DNA from: Sphingobium boeckii
GTDB lineage: Bacteria > Pseudomonadota > Alphaproteobacteria > Sphingomonadales > Sphingomonadaceae
Assembly: GCF_014199215.1 (NCBI RefSeq)
Contig: NZ_JACIJC010000003.1
Coordinates: 372,001 to 436,000, forward strand
Direction of reading: 5' to 3'
DNA length: 64,000 bases
Position numbers and translations under genes: made by a program. Below the pieces are notes generated by a model that saw nothing but the letters and a program-made list of their open reading frames with translations, did no database searches and was not told the DNA's origin. Each line of letters starts with the position of its first letter. Position 1 is the stretch's first letter. Shown piece by piece: positions 26,047 to 35,839 of this stretch.

Positions 26047-27026
26047 AGGGCGTCCTTCACGATGCGATCGCACAATTCGGCATAGGAAATGCCGCAATAT
26101 TTCGCCTGCTCGGGCACCAGGCTCAAGGGAGTCATACCCGGCTGGGTGTTCACCTCAAGCAGATAAAGCCCGCGCACGCCGCGCTCGTCATCCCAGCGAA
26201 AATCGGAACGGCTCGTACCCTTGCAGCCCAACAGCTTGTGCGCCTCAAGCGCCATGTCCATCGCGGCCGCGGCGATATCGTCGGGGATTTCGGCGGGGCA
26301 GATATGCTCGGTCAGGCCATCGGTATATTTGGAGTCATAATCGTAAAAGCCGCTCTTGGGCCTGAGTTCAGTCACCGCCAGCGCCCTGTCCCCATTTTGA
26401 TCGCCGCCCATGATCGCCACGGTCAGTTCGCGTCCGCGAATGAACGGCTCGGCCAGCAAAGTCTCGAATTCCTGCCACGGACCTTTCACGTCGCGGCCGA
26501 TCGGATTGCCGTAATTCCCGCTCTCGGTCACGATGGCGACGCCCACCGACGAACCCTCATTGATCGGTTTCAGCACATAGGGCCGCGGCAGCGGATCGGC
26601 GTCATACAGCGTCTCGCTCTTCACGATCGTGCCTTCGGGCATCCGGATGCCATGCGGCACCAGCGCCTGCTTGGTCAGTTCCTTGTCGATCGCGATCACC
26701 GAGGTGACGAGGCCCGAATGCGTATAGGGAATCTGCATCAGATCGAGCATCCCCTGCACCGTACCATCCTCGCCCGGCGTGCCGTGCAGCGCGTTAAACA
26801 CCACATCGGGGCGCACGCCCGCCAGCACCTGCGCCACGTTGCGATCCATATCGATCCGCGTGACCTTATGGCCCAGACTCTCGAGCGCGTCCGCCACACC
26901 ATTGCCGCTGGACAGCGAGACTTCGCGCTCGGCGGACCATCCGCCCATCAGGACTGCGATGTGAAGCTTAGCCCTCTCCCCTTCAGGGGAGAGGGTTGGG
27001 AGACGGGGGTTTCTAACGTCATTCAT
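26043..27026 (-). CDS. ddl: D-alanine-D-alanine ligase
   Basis: ATP-grasp ligase that makes D-Ala-D-Ala for MurF. Motifs: VLMGGWSAEREVSLSSGNG near the start, KPINEGSSVGVAI, GTSRSDFRWD and LEVNTQPGMTPLSLVPEQA. 327 residues. The first about 20 residues (MNDVRNPRLPTLSPEGERAK) are not part of the fold and are encoded by one arm of a dispersed palindromic repeat (26972-27072). The ATG overlaps the murB stop (ATGA). A start within the conserved region would leave no SD and break the coupling, so the repeat-encoded tail is probably translated. Confidence 0.94.
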   Translation of the reverse strand: MNDVRNPRLPTLSPEGERAKLHIAVLMGGWSAEREVSLSSGNGVADALESLGHKVTRIDMDRNVAQVLAGVRPDVVFNALHGTPGEDGTVQGMLDLMQIPYTHSGLVTSVIAIDKELTKQALVPHGIRMPEGTIVKSETLYDADPLPRPYVLKPINEGSSVGVAIVTESGNYGNPIGRDVKGPWQEFETLLAEPFIRGRELTVAIMGGDQNGDRALAVTELRPKSGFYDYDSKYTDGLTEHICPAEIPDDIAAAAMDMALEAHKLLGCKGTSRSDFRWDDERGVRGLYLLEVNTQPGMTPLSLVPEQAKYCGISYAELCDRIVKDAL

Positions 27027-27072
27027 GAGGATGGCCCCCTCTCCCCGGCCCTCTCCCCTGAAGGGGAGAGGG
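26972..27072. repeat. Palindromic repeat (family E) spanning the murB-ddl junction
   Basis: Two hairpin units, 26972-26995 and 27049-27072, each CCCTCTCCCC plus its complement around a short loop. The first lies within the ddl coding start, the second within the murB coding end. The element therefore encodes the last residues of MurB (LSPSGERAGERGPSS) and the first of Ddl (LPTLSPEGERAK). Confidence 0.8.
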
Positions 27073-27967
27073 AGTTAATTCCAATACGCTGGATTTCCCA
27101 TTCAAGCGTCACGCCCGATTTCTCTTTCACCCGGCGTCGCACTTCCTCGCCCAAGGCCTCGATCTGCGCCGAAGTCGCGCTGCCGAGATTGAGCAGGAAA
27201 TTGCAGTGCTTTTCCGATACCTGCGCGTCGCCGATCGTGAGGCCACGGCAGCCGGCTTCATCGACCAAAGCCCAGGCCTTGTGGTCTTGCGGATTCTTGA
27301 AGGTCGATCCGCCCGTCTTGCTGCGCAGCGGTTGCGATTCCTCGCGCGCAGCAGCGATGCGGTCCATCTCCGCCTGGATCGCGACGGGATCGGCGACATG
27401 GCCACGAAAGGTGGCGCTCACCACGATCGCACCTTCGGGCAAGGTGCTATGCCGGTAGCGATAGCCAAGCGCGTCAAGCGACAGCGTTTCCCGCGCACCC
27501 GAGCGCAGCACGACGTCGCAATCCACCAATATATCCTTGACCTCACGGCCATAAGCGCCGCCGTTCATCCGCACGAACCCGCCGACCGTGCCGGGGATCG
27601 ACCGCAGAAACTCAAGCCCGCCAATGCCCGCATCGCGCGCCGTGGAGGAGACGAGAATGCCGCTCGCCCCGCCGCCGCAGGACAATGTGGTCGCATCCAG
27701 CGCCTCGACCTTGGCGAACGCCTTGCCCAGCCGCACCACGACACCGGGCACCCCGCCATCGCGCACGATCATGTTCGATCCGAGACCCAGACCCATCACC
27801 GGCACCGCCGGATCAAGATCGGCCAAGAAGGCGCTGAGATCATCGACATCCTTGGGCTCGAACAGCCATTCCGCAGTACCACCCGCCTTGAACCACACGA
27901 GCGGCGCCAAAGGTGCCTGCGCCGTCAACTTGCCGCGCACAGGGGGAAGGGCCAGCGCGAGGGTCAC
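27023..27967 (-). CDS. murB: UDP-N-acetylenolpyruvoylglucosamine reductase
   Basis: FAD enzyme that reduces UDP-GlcNAc-enolpyruvate to UDP-MurNAc. Motifs: the FAD-binding GLGSNMIVRDGG and SIPGTVGGFVRMNGGAYG, and the catalytic-serine region GGSTFKNP with DEAGCRGL downstream. I start at the GTG at 27967 (VTLALALPPVRGKL), with GGAAGGGG about 5 bases before it; this gives about 314 residues. Longer frames run through a family B repeat and part of murC. The C-terminus is extended by repeat-encoded residues and its stop overlaps ddl. Confidence 0.93.
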   Translation of the reverse strand: MTLALALPPVRGKLTAQAPLAPLVWFKAGGTAEWLFEPKDVDDLSAFLADLDPAVPVMGLGLGSNMIVRDGGVPGVVVRLGKAFAKVEALDATTLSCGGGASGILVSSTARDAGIGGLEFLRSIPGTVGGFVRMNGGAYGREVKDILVDCDVVLRSGARETLSLDALGYRYRHSTLPEGAIVVSATFRGHVADPVAIQAEMDRIAAAREESQPLRSKTGGSTFKNPQDHKAWALVDEAGCRGLTIGDAQVSEKHCNFLLNLGSATSAQIEALGEEVRRRVKEKSGVTLEWEIQRIGINSLSPSGERAGERGPSS

Positions 27968-27991
27968 GCGAACCCCTTCCGCATCCCAAAA

Positions 27992-28098
27992 TCCGTTTGT
28001 GTCGAGCCCCTCGACGCCGCCTGCGGCGTCGCTCGGGACAGGCTCCATCGAGACATCTCGCCGACGCACCAACGTCCCTCGACGTCGCTCGGGACAAA
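27992..28098. repeat. Composite family B repeat between murC and murB
   Basis: An outer pair of arms (CCGTTTGTGTCGAG at the left, CTCGGGACAAATGGA at the right) encloses a second copy of the same core (GACGCCGCCTGCGGCGTCGC palindrome and GCTCGGGACAGGCTC). This looks like one element inserted into, or duplicated within, another. It fills most of the 154-base gap between the murC stop and the murB start. Confidence 0.75.
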
Positions 28099-28121
28099 TG
28101 GAGTGGGGGATGATGCAGGCA

Positions 28122-29528
28122 TCACGCGCGCACCGCCTTGATGCCATCCGCCAGGCCAGCGGCCCATTTCGTGATATCGCCAGCGCCAAGGCACACGACC
28201 ATATCGCCCGGCTGCCCTGCCACAGCCAGCGCCGCCGCCAGCGCATCGGCGTCGGCGATCTCGTTTGCGGCCCGATGCCCGCGCTGACGCAGACCAGCGA
28301 CCAATGCCGCCGCGCTCACGCCCTCCACCGGCTGTTCGCCCGCGGCATAGACCGGTGTGACATAGACCATGTCCGCATCGTTGAACGCCTGCTGAAAATC
28401 ATCCATCAGATCGCCGAGGCGCGAATAGCGATGCGGCTGGACCACCGCGATCACCCGACCAGCGACGCCTTCGCGCGCTGCAGACAGCGCCGCGCGGATT
28501 TCCACCGGATGATGACCATAATCGTCGATCACGGTGATCCCGTCGATTTCGCCCACATTGGTGAAGCGCCGCTTCACGCCGCCGAATTTCGAGAAGCCCT
28601 CGATGATCGTCTCGTCGGGGATGCCCATTTCGATCGCAACACAGATCGCCGCCAGCGCATTCTGCACATTGTGACGGCCCGGCATCGGCAGCATCACGCC
28701 ATCGATGCGACGGATCACATCGTCAACGGACCGCACCACCACGTCGAAGCGATTGCCCGCCGGGATCGGCGTCACATTATCCGCGCGCACATCGGCTTGC
28801 GCGGAAAAGCCATAGGTGACGATCCGACGATCGCGGACGCGCGGCAGGATCGCCTGCACTTCGGGATGATCGAGGCAGAGGAACGCCGCCCCATAAAAGG
28901 GCACATTCTCGACGAACTCGACGAAGGCGGTCTTCACCGCATCGAAGCTGCCATAATGATCGAGATGCTCGGGATCGATATTGGTGACCACCGCCAGCGT
29001 GCCATCCAGCCGCAGGAAGCTGCCATCGCTCTCATCGGCCTCCACCACCATCCACTCGCCTTCGCCCAGACGCGCGTTGGAGCCATAATTGTTGATGATC
29101 CCGCCGTTGATCACGGTAGGATCGAAGCCGCCCGCATCCAGCATTGCCGCGATCATCGAGGTCGTCGTCGTCTTGCCATGCGTGCCCGCCACCGCGACGG
29201 TGGATTTCAGCCGCATCAGCTCCGCCAGCATCTCCGCGCGGCGGACCACGGGAATGCGCTTCTCCAGCGCCAGCTCGACTTCGGGATTGCCGCGCTTGAT
29301 CGCGGTGGAGGTGACCACCACGCGCGCATCGCGCAGATTTTCGGCGGCATGGCCGATCATCACATCGATCCCGCGCTCGCGCAATTGCTGCACGGTCGCG
29401 CTCTCGGCGCTGTCGGACCCCTGAACCTTATACCCCAGATTGTTCATCACGCGTGCAATGCCGGACATGCCGATGCCGCCGATGCCGATGAAATGGATCG
29501 TCCCGATATCGGTGTGCACGCCCCTCAT
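28122..29528 (-). CDS. murC: UDP-N-acetylmuramate-L-alanine ligase
   Basis: Adds L-Ala to UDP-MurNAc with ATP. Mur ligase hallmarks: an N-terminal Rossmann fold ([20 protein letters not shown]), the P-loop [32 protein letters not shown] and the C-terminal [15 protein letters not shown] use the ATG at 29528 ([13 protein letters not shown]), which overlaps the murG stop by four bases. About 468 residues, usual length. Confidence 0.96.
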   Translation of the reverse strand: MRGVHTDIGTIHFIGIGGIGMSGIARVMNNLGYKVQGSDSAESATVQQLRERGIDVMIGHAAENLRDARVVVTSTAIKRGNPEVELALEKRIPVVRRAEMLAELMRLKSTVAVAGTHGKTTTTSMIAAMLDAGGFDPTVINGGIINNYGSNARLGEGEWMVVEADESDGSFLRLDGTLAVVTNIDPEHLDHYGSFDAVKTAFVEFVENVPFYGAAFLCLDHPEVQAILPRVRDRRIVTYGFSAQADVRADNVTPIPAGNRFDVVVRSVDDVIRRIDGVMLPMPGRHNVQNALAAICVAIEMGIPDETIIEGFSKFGGVKRRFTNVGEIDGITVIDDYGHHPVEIRAALSAAREGVAGRVIAVVQPHRYSRLGDLMDDFQQAFNDADMVYVTPVYAAGEQPVEGVSAAALVAGLRQRGHRAANEIADADALAAALAVAGQPGDMVVCLGAGDITKWAAGLADGIKAVRA

Positions 29529-30688
29529 GCGAAAGCCTGCGCTGTGCCGATGGTGGGTGTAGGCCGCATCTTGATCGTTTCTCCGCCGATGGGCGCTGCG
29601 CCCATGCCTTCCAGTAAGTCCGCCAGATCGCGCGCGGCTTCGGGCCGCCCGCAATCGCGCGCGCGCTTCGCCGCATTGGCCAGCGCGCCCGGCTCCAGCG
29701 CCAGTTTTTGCATCTGCTTGCCCAGCTCGACCGGGGTGAACGCCTTTTGCGGGATCGAGCGCGCGCCGCCCGCCGCCACCATTTCGCGCACATTATAGCT
29801 CTGGTGATCATCGGTGGCGGAAGGCAGCGGCACGAGGATCGCAGGGCGCCCCGCCGCGGTCAGCTCCGCAATCGTCGATGCGCCCGCGCGCGCGATCACA
29901 AGGTGGGACCAGCCCAGCCGCTCTGGCAGATCAGGGAGATAGGTTGCCAGATCGGCGGGAATGCCCAGTTCGGCATAGGTCGCGCGCACCTTGTCGATAT
30001 CCTCGACGCGGCATTGCTGCGTCACCTGCAGGCGGCGACGGAAATTGAGCGGCAGCATGGCCAGACCAGCCGGCACCACGTCGGACAGGATCGATGCGCC
30101 CTGGCTGCCCCCGGTCACGAGCAAACGGAAAACGCCATCGTCCTCCAGCGTGGGGAACGGCTGATCGCGGAGCGCCAGCACTTCATCACGCACCGGATTC
30201 CCGATCAGATGCACCTTGCCGATATGCTTTTCGGCGAGGCGCTTCACTTCGGGATAGGCCGTCGCGATCGCATCGACGCGGCCCGCGAGCAGCCGGTTGA
30301 CGCGACCCAGCACGGCATTCTGCTCATGCACCGCTGTCGGAATACCTGCCTTCAACGCACCGAGCAGCGACGGCAAAGCGGGATAGCCGCCAAAGCCGAT
30401 CACGGCGGTGGGCCGGAACGTCTCATACAGCCGCATCGCCATCGCGCGGCCCGCCAGGATAGACTTGCCCGCGCGCCACAGGCCGGCCGGCGATTTGGAG
30501 AGGCGCCCGGCGGGCAGCACATGCGTCTGCACGCCATCGAACAGGCCGGGAATGCGCGCGCCGCGTTCATCAGTCACCAGGGCGACATGATGGCCCCGCT
30601 CCATCAGCGCGCGCGCCAGCGCGTGCGCCGGGATCATGTGCCCCCCGGTGCCGCCCGCCGCCAGAACGAAATGCCGCACGAAATTCAT
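29525..30688 (-). CDS. murG: Lipid II synthase MurG (GlcNAc transferase)
   Basis: Transfers GlcNAc from UDP-GlcNAc to lipid I on the cytoplasmic membrane face, giving lipid II. The GT-B fold motifs are visible: [56 protein letters not shown] and [20 protein letters not shown]. 387 residues. ATG overlaps the ftsW stop by four bases and its own end overlaps murC, so it is translationally coupled on both sides. Confidence 0.96.
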   Translation of the reverse strand: MNFVRHFVLAAGGTGGHMIPAHALARALMERGHHVALVTDERGARIPGLFDGVQTHVLPAGRLSKSPAGLWRAGKSILAGRAMAMRLYETFRPTAVIGFGGYPALPSLLGALKAGIPTAVHEQNAVLGRVNRLLAGRVDAIATAYPEVKRLAEKHIGKVHLIGNPVRDEVLALRDQPFPTLEDDGVFRLLVTGGSQGASILSDVVPAGLAMLPLNFRRRLQVTQQCRVEDIDKVRATYAELGIPADLATYLPDLPERLGWSHLVIARAGASTIAELTAAGRPAILVPLPSATDDHQSYNVREMVAAGGARSIPQKAFTPVELGKQMQKLALEPGALANAAKRARDCGRPEAARDLADLLEGMGAAPIGGETIKMRPTPTIGTAQAFA

Positions 30689-31905
30689 ATCCCACCACCT
30701 CTGCTCACATAGGGCGAGCGTGACAGATACGGGTTACGGCGGGTAAATGCGAGCAGGAGTCCGAAGCCGATCGACAAAGCGAGCATGGATGATCCACCAT
30801 AGCTGATGAACGGCAGCGTCATCCCCTTGGACGGTGCAAGCTGGACATTCACCGCCATGTTGATCAGCGCCTGCAGCCCGAATTGCGTGGCCAGACCGGC
30901 AGAGGCCAGTAGCAGGAACATGTCTTCCTCCTCCAGCAGCTTCACGAACACGCGGACCACGATCGCGATATAGAGCGCTGCGATGGCGAAGCAGGCGATC
31001 AGGCCGAACTCCTCGCCGATTACGGAAAAGATATAATCGGTATGCGCTTCGGGCAGGCGGAACTTCATCTGCCCGCCGCCGGGGCCGGTGCCGAAAAGGC
31101 CGCCCGCGGTCAGCGTGGCGTGCGCCATATCCGTCTGATAGGTGTCGCCCTCGGCGAAGATGAAATCGTTGATGCGCTTGGTCGCGACATCATAGAACAG
31201 ATAGGCGCAGACGATCCCGGCGACGCCGCCGCCGACCAGCCAGCCGATGATCCGCGAATTGACGCCGGACAGCAGCAGCAGCGTCATCCAGATCGCGGCA
31301 AAGATCACGGTCTGGCCGAAATCGGGCTGCTTCATGAGGAACAAGGCGATCAGCCCGGTGATCATGCCGGAAATCGGCACCAGCGGCAGCGTGCGATCCT
31401 GTGCCTTGAGCGATAGAAGCCAGGCCAGGCCCACCACGAACATGGGTTTGAGAAATTCCGAAGGCTGCAGCCGTGCCGCGCCCCAGCCCACCCAGCGCCG
31501 CGCGCCGTTCACTTCCTCGCCGAAAAAAGGCACCAGCACCAGCATGAAGGCGAACAGGATCGCGCCCGAAAGCGCGACGCGACGCGCCACATCCTTCGGC
31601 CAGGTGGAAATGAACAGCATCACGGGGACGCTGATCACCACCCAGGCAAGCTGCATATAGAAATAATGGAGCGGATTGACCTTCACGCCGCCACCCGAAT
31701 AGCGCTCCGCCGCCGCAGGAGACGCGGCGGCCACCGCGATCAGGCCGATGGAGATCAGCAAGGTGACGAACAGCAGCAGGAAGCGGTCGATCTCCCAGAA
31801 CCACAGGCTGAAGGACGAGCGATCGTCGCGGCCGAAGCGCGAGAGTACGCCGACCTTGGTCTTGCTGCGGGGAACGACGGGTCCGAAACCGGGGATCGAT
31901 GCCAT
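30685..31905 (-). CDS. ftsW: Septal peptidoglycan glycosyltransferase FtsW
   Basis: SEDS-family lipid II polymerase of the divisome, acting with FtsI. A multi-pass membrane protein (about ten helices) with SEDS motifs NGARRWVGWGAARLQPSEFLKP, the catalytic-region aspartate in PEAHTDYIFSVIGEEFG and LPFISYGGSSML. 406 residues. A cytoplasmic N-terminal tail of about 40 residues is basic and serine-rich. Its first base is the last base of murD. Confidence 0.96.
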   Translation of the reverse strand: MASIPGFGPVVPRSKTKVGVLSRFGRDDRSSFSLWFWEIDRFLLLFVTLLISIGLIAVAAASPAAAERYSGGGVKVNPLHYFYMQLAWVVISVPVMLFISTWPKDVARRVALSGAILFAFMLVLVPFFGEEVNGARRWVGWGAARLQPSEFLKPMFVVGLAWLLSLKAQDRTLPLVPISGMITGLIALFLMKQPDFGQTVIFAAIWMTLLLLSGVNSRIIGWLVGGGVAGIVCAYLFYDVATKRINDFIFAEGDTYQTDMAHATLTAGGLFGTGPGGGQMKFRLPEAHTDYIFSVIGEEFGLIACFAIAALYIAIVVRVFVKLLEEEDMFLLLASAGLATQFGLQALINMAVNVQLAPSKGMTLPFISYGGSSMLALSIGFGLLLAFTRRNPYLSRSPYVSRGGGI

Positions 31906-33263
31906 CAGCCCAGAGCCTCCACTGCCACGCGAAACGCATCGCCGCGCGCTTCGAAATCACGGAATTGATCGAATGAGGCACAGGCGGGGGAGAGCAACAC
32001 GGTCTCCCCGCTCCGCGCTGCCTCCGCCGCAACGCCCACAGCCGTTTTCAGGTCACCGCAATTGCTGACCACCATATGCGGCGCGAGCAGATCGGCGAAC
32101 ATCTGGGCGGAATCGCCAATGGTATAGGCCGCGACCACATGATCGAAGTGCGGCGCACAGGCATCGAGGTCATTCGTCTTGGCCTGCCCGCCGAGGATCC
32201 AGTGGATTTTCGGATAGGCTGCGAGGGCGGGCGCGGTGGATGTCGGGTTGGTGGCCTTGCTGTCATTGACGAACAGAACGCCGCCGCGTTCGAGCACGAT
32301 TTCCATGCGGTGCGGCAGGCCTGGGTAGGTTTTGAGCGCGGCGAAGATCATCGCATCGTCGATATCGAGTGCGCGGGTGACGGCAATGGCGACGGCGGCA
32401 TTTTGCGCATTATGCGGGCCTTGCAGCGTCGGCCATGCGGATTGATCGGTGATCTCGTCGATCGTACTTAACACCAACTTTTCACCGCGGTTAAACCAAA
32501 GCGGCAGTGCAGACCTTGACCGCACTTCCGGATCATCAAATCCAAGAATTGCGAAATGATTAGATGATTGCATCTCGAAAAGCCGCATTTTCGACCCCGC
32601 ATAGCCCGCAAAGCCGTCATAGCGATCCAGATGATCCGGCGTGATGTTCAGCAGCACGGCCACATCGCAATCGAGCGAAAAGGTCAGATCTATCTGGTAG
32701 CTCGACAGCTCAAGCACGTAAATTCCGCCCGCCGCCAGCGGATCCTGTCCCAAGATCGGCAGACCGATATTGCCGCCCAACGTGGTGGGGATGCCCGCCG
32801 CTTTCACGATATGATGGATCAGCGCGGTGGTGGTCGATTTGCCGTTTGTGCCAGTGATGCCAACCACCTTATGCGGCGGCAGGCTGGCGCGGGCTTGTGC
32901 GAACAGTTCGATATCACCGATCACAGGCACGCCCGCATCCGCGGCACGCTTGGCGATCGGATGGCGATTGAGCGGCACGCCGGGTGACACCACCACGCCG
33001 TCGAAGCCCGCCAGATCGATCTCAAGCGGATCCTGAAAATCCAAAACTCCGTTTGTGTCGAGCGAAGTCGAGACACGCTGGTACGCGTCCACGTCCCTCG
33101 ATTGCGCTCGGGACAAACGGAGTTCTTCGATCGCATCGGGATTGCTATCCCATGCGGTCATCTGCGCGCCAGAGGCCGCAAGCGCGCGCACCGTGGCCAG
33201 CCCCGAGCGCGCAAGGCCCAGAACCGCATAGCGCTTGCCGCGAAAGGCGTCGGAGACGATCAC
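31905..33263 (-). CDS. murD: UDP-N-acetylmuramoyl-L-alanine-D-glutamate ligase with a repeat-encoded insert
   Basis: Adds D-Glu to UDP-MurNAc-L-Ala. The N-terminal Rossmann fold ([20 protein letters not shown]), the P-loop [17 protein letters not shown] and the C-terminal [16 protein letters not shown] are intact. Residues 47-73 (starting LRLSRAQSR, ending SLDTNGV) are encoded by a complete family B palindromic repeat (33045-33124) that also occurs in intergenic sites of this window. The insert falls in the N-terminal UDP-binding domain, before [19 protein letters not shown], and keeps the frame. 452 residues. Stop overlaps the ftsW start by one base; ATG overlaps mraY stop. Confidence 0.95.
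   Translation of the reverse strand: MIVSDAFRGKRYAVLGLARSGLATVRALAASGAQMTAWDSNPDAIEELRLSRAQSRDVDAYQRVSTSLDTNGVLDFQDPLEIDLAGFDGVVVSPGVPLNRHPIAKRAADAGVPVIGDIELFAQARASLPPHKVVGITGTNGKSTTTALIHHIVKAAGIPTTLGGNIGLPILGQDPLAAGGIYVLELSSYQIDLTFSLDCDVAVLLNITPDHLDRYDGFAGYAGSKMRLFEMQSSNHFAILGFDDPEVRSRSALPLWFNRGEKLVLSTIDEITDQSAWPTLQGPHNAQNAAVAIAVTRALDIDDAMIFAALKTYPGLPHRMEIVLERGGVLFVNDSKATNPTSTAPALAAYPKIHWILGGQAKTNDLDACAPHFDHVVAAYTIGDSAQMFADLLAPHMVVSNCGDLKTAVGVAAEAARSGETVLLSPACASFDQFRDFEARGDAFRVAVEALG
33045..33124. repeat. Family B palindromic repeat inserted in-frame in murD
   Basis: Outer arms of 12 bases match perfectly (AACTCCGTTTGT at 33045-33056 and its complement at 33113-33124); inner arms (GAGCGAAGTCGAG and CTCGATTGCGCTC) are nearly complementary. 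About 80 bases in total. It is a copy of the intergenic element seen at 14.07, 27.99 and 59.77 kb, but here it lies wholly within the murD coding sequence and has no stop in the coding frame. Confidence 0.85.
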
Positions 33264-34330
33264 CGGATTTTCAACGTGGCGAGACCGGCCAGCGCCAGCA
33301 CGATCGAGACGATCCAGAAGCGGATCACCACAGTCGCCTCGGCCCAGCCAAGCTGTTCGAAATGATGATGGATCGGCGCCATGCGAAACACGCGCTTGCC
33401 GGTGCGCTTGTAGAAGAACACCTGGATGATGACCGACATCGCCTCGACCACGAACAGCCCGCCGACGATCCCCAGCACGATCTCATGATGCGCGGTGACA
33501 GCGATCGCGCCGAGCGCCCCGCCCAAAGCGAGACTGCCGGTGTCGCCCATGAACACCGCGGCCGGCGGCGCATTGAACCACAAGAACGCCAGACACGCCC
33601 CCATGATCGCGCCGCAGAAGATCGCGAGATCGCCCGCCCCCGGCACATGCGGGATGCCCAGATAGCCGGCGAATTTGGCATTGCCCGCCATGTAGACGAT
33701 CACGAGGAACGCCAGGCTGGCGATGATCACCGGGAAGGTGGCCAAGCCGTCCAGCCCATCGGTGAGGTTGACCGCATTGCCGAACGACACGATCGTGAAG
33801 GCGGCGAACAATATGTAGAAATACCCCAGATCTAGCGGCGGATAATTGAGGAAGGGCACATAAAGCAAGGTGCCGGACTGACTGACGATCATCCAGCTTG
33901 CAAAGCCGGCGATCAGGAATTCGCCCGCAAGCCGCACCTTGCCCGAGACGCCCTTGTGGCTGGCCTTCTTCACCTTGTCATAATCGTCCAGAAACCCGAT
34001 CGCGCCGAAACCGAGCGTCACGAACAGGCAGGCCCAGACATAGAGGTTGGACAGGTCCATCCAGATCAGCATCGAAAGCGAAACCGCCGTCAGGATCATC
34101 AACCCGCCCATGGTGGGCGTGCCGCGCTTGGCCAGATGCGTCTGCGGGCCATCTTCGCGGATCGGCTGCCCCTTGCCCTGCCGCAAGCGCAGCCAGCCGA
34201 TGAAGCGCGGGCCGATGACGAGGCCGATGACCAAAGCGGTCGCGATCGACGCCCCGGTACGAAAGCTCAGATAGCGGATCAGGTTCAGGATGCCGGGAAA
34301 ATCGAGCTGTTGTGCGAGCCAGTATAGCAT
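33260..34330 (-). CDS. mraY: Phospho-MurNAc-pentapeptide translocase MraY
   Basis: Integral membrane enzyme that transfers phospho-MurNAc-pentapeptide to undecaprenyl phosphate, giving lipid I. About ten helices; the catalytic motifs [24 protein letters not shown] and [15 protein letters not shown] are intact, as is the histidine-rich [13 protein letters not shown] loop. 356 residues, normal. Its start touches the murF stop (TGATG) and its stop overlaps the murD start. Confidence 0.97.
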   Translation of the reverse strand: MLYWLAQQLDFPGILNLIRYLSFRTGASIATALVIGLVIGPRFIGWLRLRQGKGQPIREDGPQTHLAKRGTPTMGGLMILTAVSLSMLIWMDLSNLYVWACLFVTLGFGAIGFLDDYDKVKKASHKGVSGKVRLAGEFLIAGFASWMIVSQSGTLLYVPFLNYPPLDLGYFYILFAAFTIVSFGNAVNLTDGLDGLATFPVIIASLAFLVIVYMAGNAKFAGYLGIPHVPGAGDLAIFCGAIMGACLAFLWFNAPPAAVFMGDTGSLALGGALGAIAVTAHHEIVLGIVGGLFVVEAMSVIIQVFFYKRTGKRVFRMAPIHHHFEQLGWAEATVVIRFWIVSIVLALAGLATLKIR

Positions 34331-35709
34331 CAGTCGGTTCCGTCCGGCGAAGTCAGAGCCGCAACGACGCGGGACAGCCCGATCGCGTTGGATCCCTTGA
34401 TGAGAATGGCGTCCCCCGCACCGATCAAGCCGGGAAGGCGATCGATGGCGGTGGACGCATCGGGCACATGCGCGAAATCGACGCGGCCCTCAAGTGCAGA
34501 AGCGAGCGCGCCCATTTCCCGGCCGACCAGCAGCGCGAAATCGACCTTCGCCGCTTCGATCGGTTTGGCGATGGCGGCATGGAAGGCATCGGTATCGCCG
34601 CCCAATTCGCGCATCGCGCCCAGGATCACGATCCTGCGCCCGGCAGCTTCCTCGCCAAGCTGGCCGATCGTGGCCGTCATGGAGGCGGGATTGGCATTAT
34701 AGCTTTCGTCTATCAACAGCGCCGTGCCTTCGCCCGCTGCAATCGTGTGCCGCGCGCCGCGCCCCGGCAGGCCGGCCATATCGCCAAGCGCCAGCCCGGC
34801 CTGCGCCAGATCGCCCCCCATCGCATCGACCGCGGCGATCACCGCCATCGCGTTGGACACCCAATGCGCGCCGGGCAAAGCGACCGTGAAGAACAGCTCT
34901 GCGTCGGGCAGCTTGGCATTGATCATCGTGCCGCCATGCGGCGCGCGCATCGCCTCCACCGCGCGAACATCGGCACCCTCGCCCAGCCCGAAGGTCACGA
35001 TATTGGCGGCATAAGGCTTGGCGGCTGCAATCAGGCGGTCGCGATAGGGGCTGTCGAACGGGATGATCGCTGTGCCGCCCGGCTCCAGCCCGGCAAAAAT
35101 CTCCCCCTTGGCGTCAGCAATGGCTTCGAGGCTGCTGAAATATTCCTGATGCGCGGGCGCGATGGCGGTGACGATGGCGACATGCGGACGCACGATCTGC
35201 GTGAGCCCCGCCAGTTCGCCCGCATGGTTCATCCCCATTTCGAACACGCCGAAGCGCGTGGCGGCCGGCATCCGGGACAGGCTCAGCGGCACGCCGACAT
35301 GATTGTTATAACTCTTCACGGACCGGTGGGCACGGCCGGGCGCGAAGCGATCGAGCGCCGCGAACAGCGCTTCCTTCGTGCCGGTCTTGCCCACCGACCC
35401 CGTGACGCCGGCGATTTTCGCCGCCGTCCTGGCCCTTGCTGCGACCCCAAGGGCATCCAGCGCCGCGGTTGTATCCGCGACCAGGATATGTGGATGGTTC
35501 ACGGGTTTGGCGGTGATCACACCCGCCGCGCCCAGACCAAATGCCTTTTCGATGAACAGATGACCGTCGGTTTCCTCGCCCTTCAGCGCGAGAAACAGAT
35601 CGCCGGGGCCGATCTCCCGCGAATCGAAAGCGACCCCGTTCACTTCGAACGGGGCCGATGCCGTGCCGCCAGTCGCTTCCGCGAGCTGCTGGGAGGTCCA
35701 GAGGCTCAT
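34330..35709 (-). CDS. murF: UDP-MurNAc-tripeptide D-Ala-D-Ala ligase MurF
   Basis: Adds D-Ala-D-Ala to the UDP-MurNAc tripeptide. Signature features: the N-terminal [18 protein letters not shown], the P-loop [19 protein letters not shown] (split only for description), [11 protein letters not shown] and [11 protein letters not shown]. About 459 residues from the ATG at 35709 ([15 protein letters not shown]). A longer frame exists but its extra residues (VQAEPVEAF, GASTGSARTG) are translated repeat, so I exclude them. Confidence 0.95.
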   Translation of the reverse strand: MSLWTSQQLAEATGGTASAPFEVNGVAFDSREIGPGDLFLALKGEETDGHLFIEKAFGLGAAGVITAKPVNHPHILVADTTAALDALGVAARARTAAKIAGVTGSVGKTGTKEALFAALDRFAPGRAHRSVKSYNNHVGVPLSLSRMPAATRFGVFEMGMNHAGELAGLTQIVRPHVAIVTAIAPAHQEYFSSLEAIADAKGEIFAGLEPGGTAIIPFDSPYRDRLIAAAKPYAANIVTFGLGEGADVRAVEAMRAPHGGTMINAKLPDAELFFTVALPGAHWVSNAMAVIAAVDAMGGDLAQAGLALGDMAGLPGRGARHTIAAGEGTALLIDESYNANPASMTATIGQLGEEAAGRRIVILGAMRELGGDTDAFHAAIAKPIEAAKVDFALLVGREMGALASALEGRVDFAHVPDASTAIDRLPGLIGAGDAILIKGSNAIGLSRVVAALTSPDGTD

Positions 35710-35727
35710 GATGCCGCCTCTGCCCAT

Positions 35728-35821
35728 GCCCGTTCGGGCTGAGCCTGTCGAAGCCCCTTTTTTTTCTCCGGCACCGCTGCAGAAGAAGCAAAAGGCTTCG
35801 ACAGGCTCAGCCTGAACGGAA
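35728..35821. repeat. Family A palindromic repeat between murE and murF
   Basis: CGTTCGGGCTGAGCCTGTCG at 35731-35750 and its near-complement ending about 35819 form long arms around a 38-base, T- and A-rich loop. It fills the 130-base gap between murE and murF, one of the few gaps in this otherwise overlapping cluster. Confidence 0.8.
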
Positions 35822-35839
35822 ATGTGGATGGCTGGAGTA

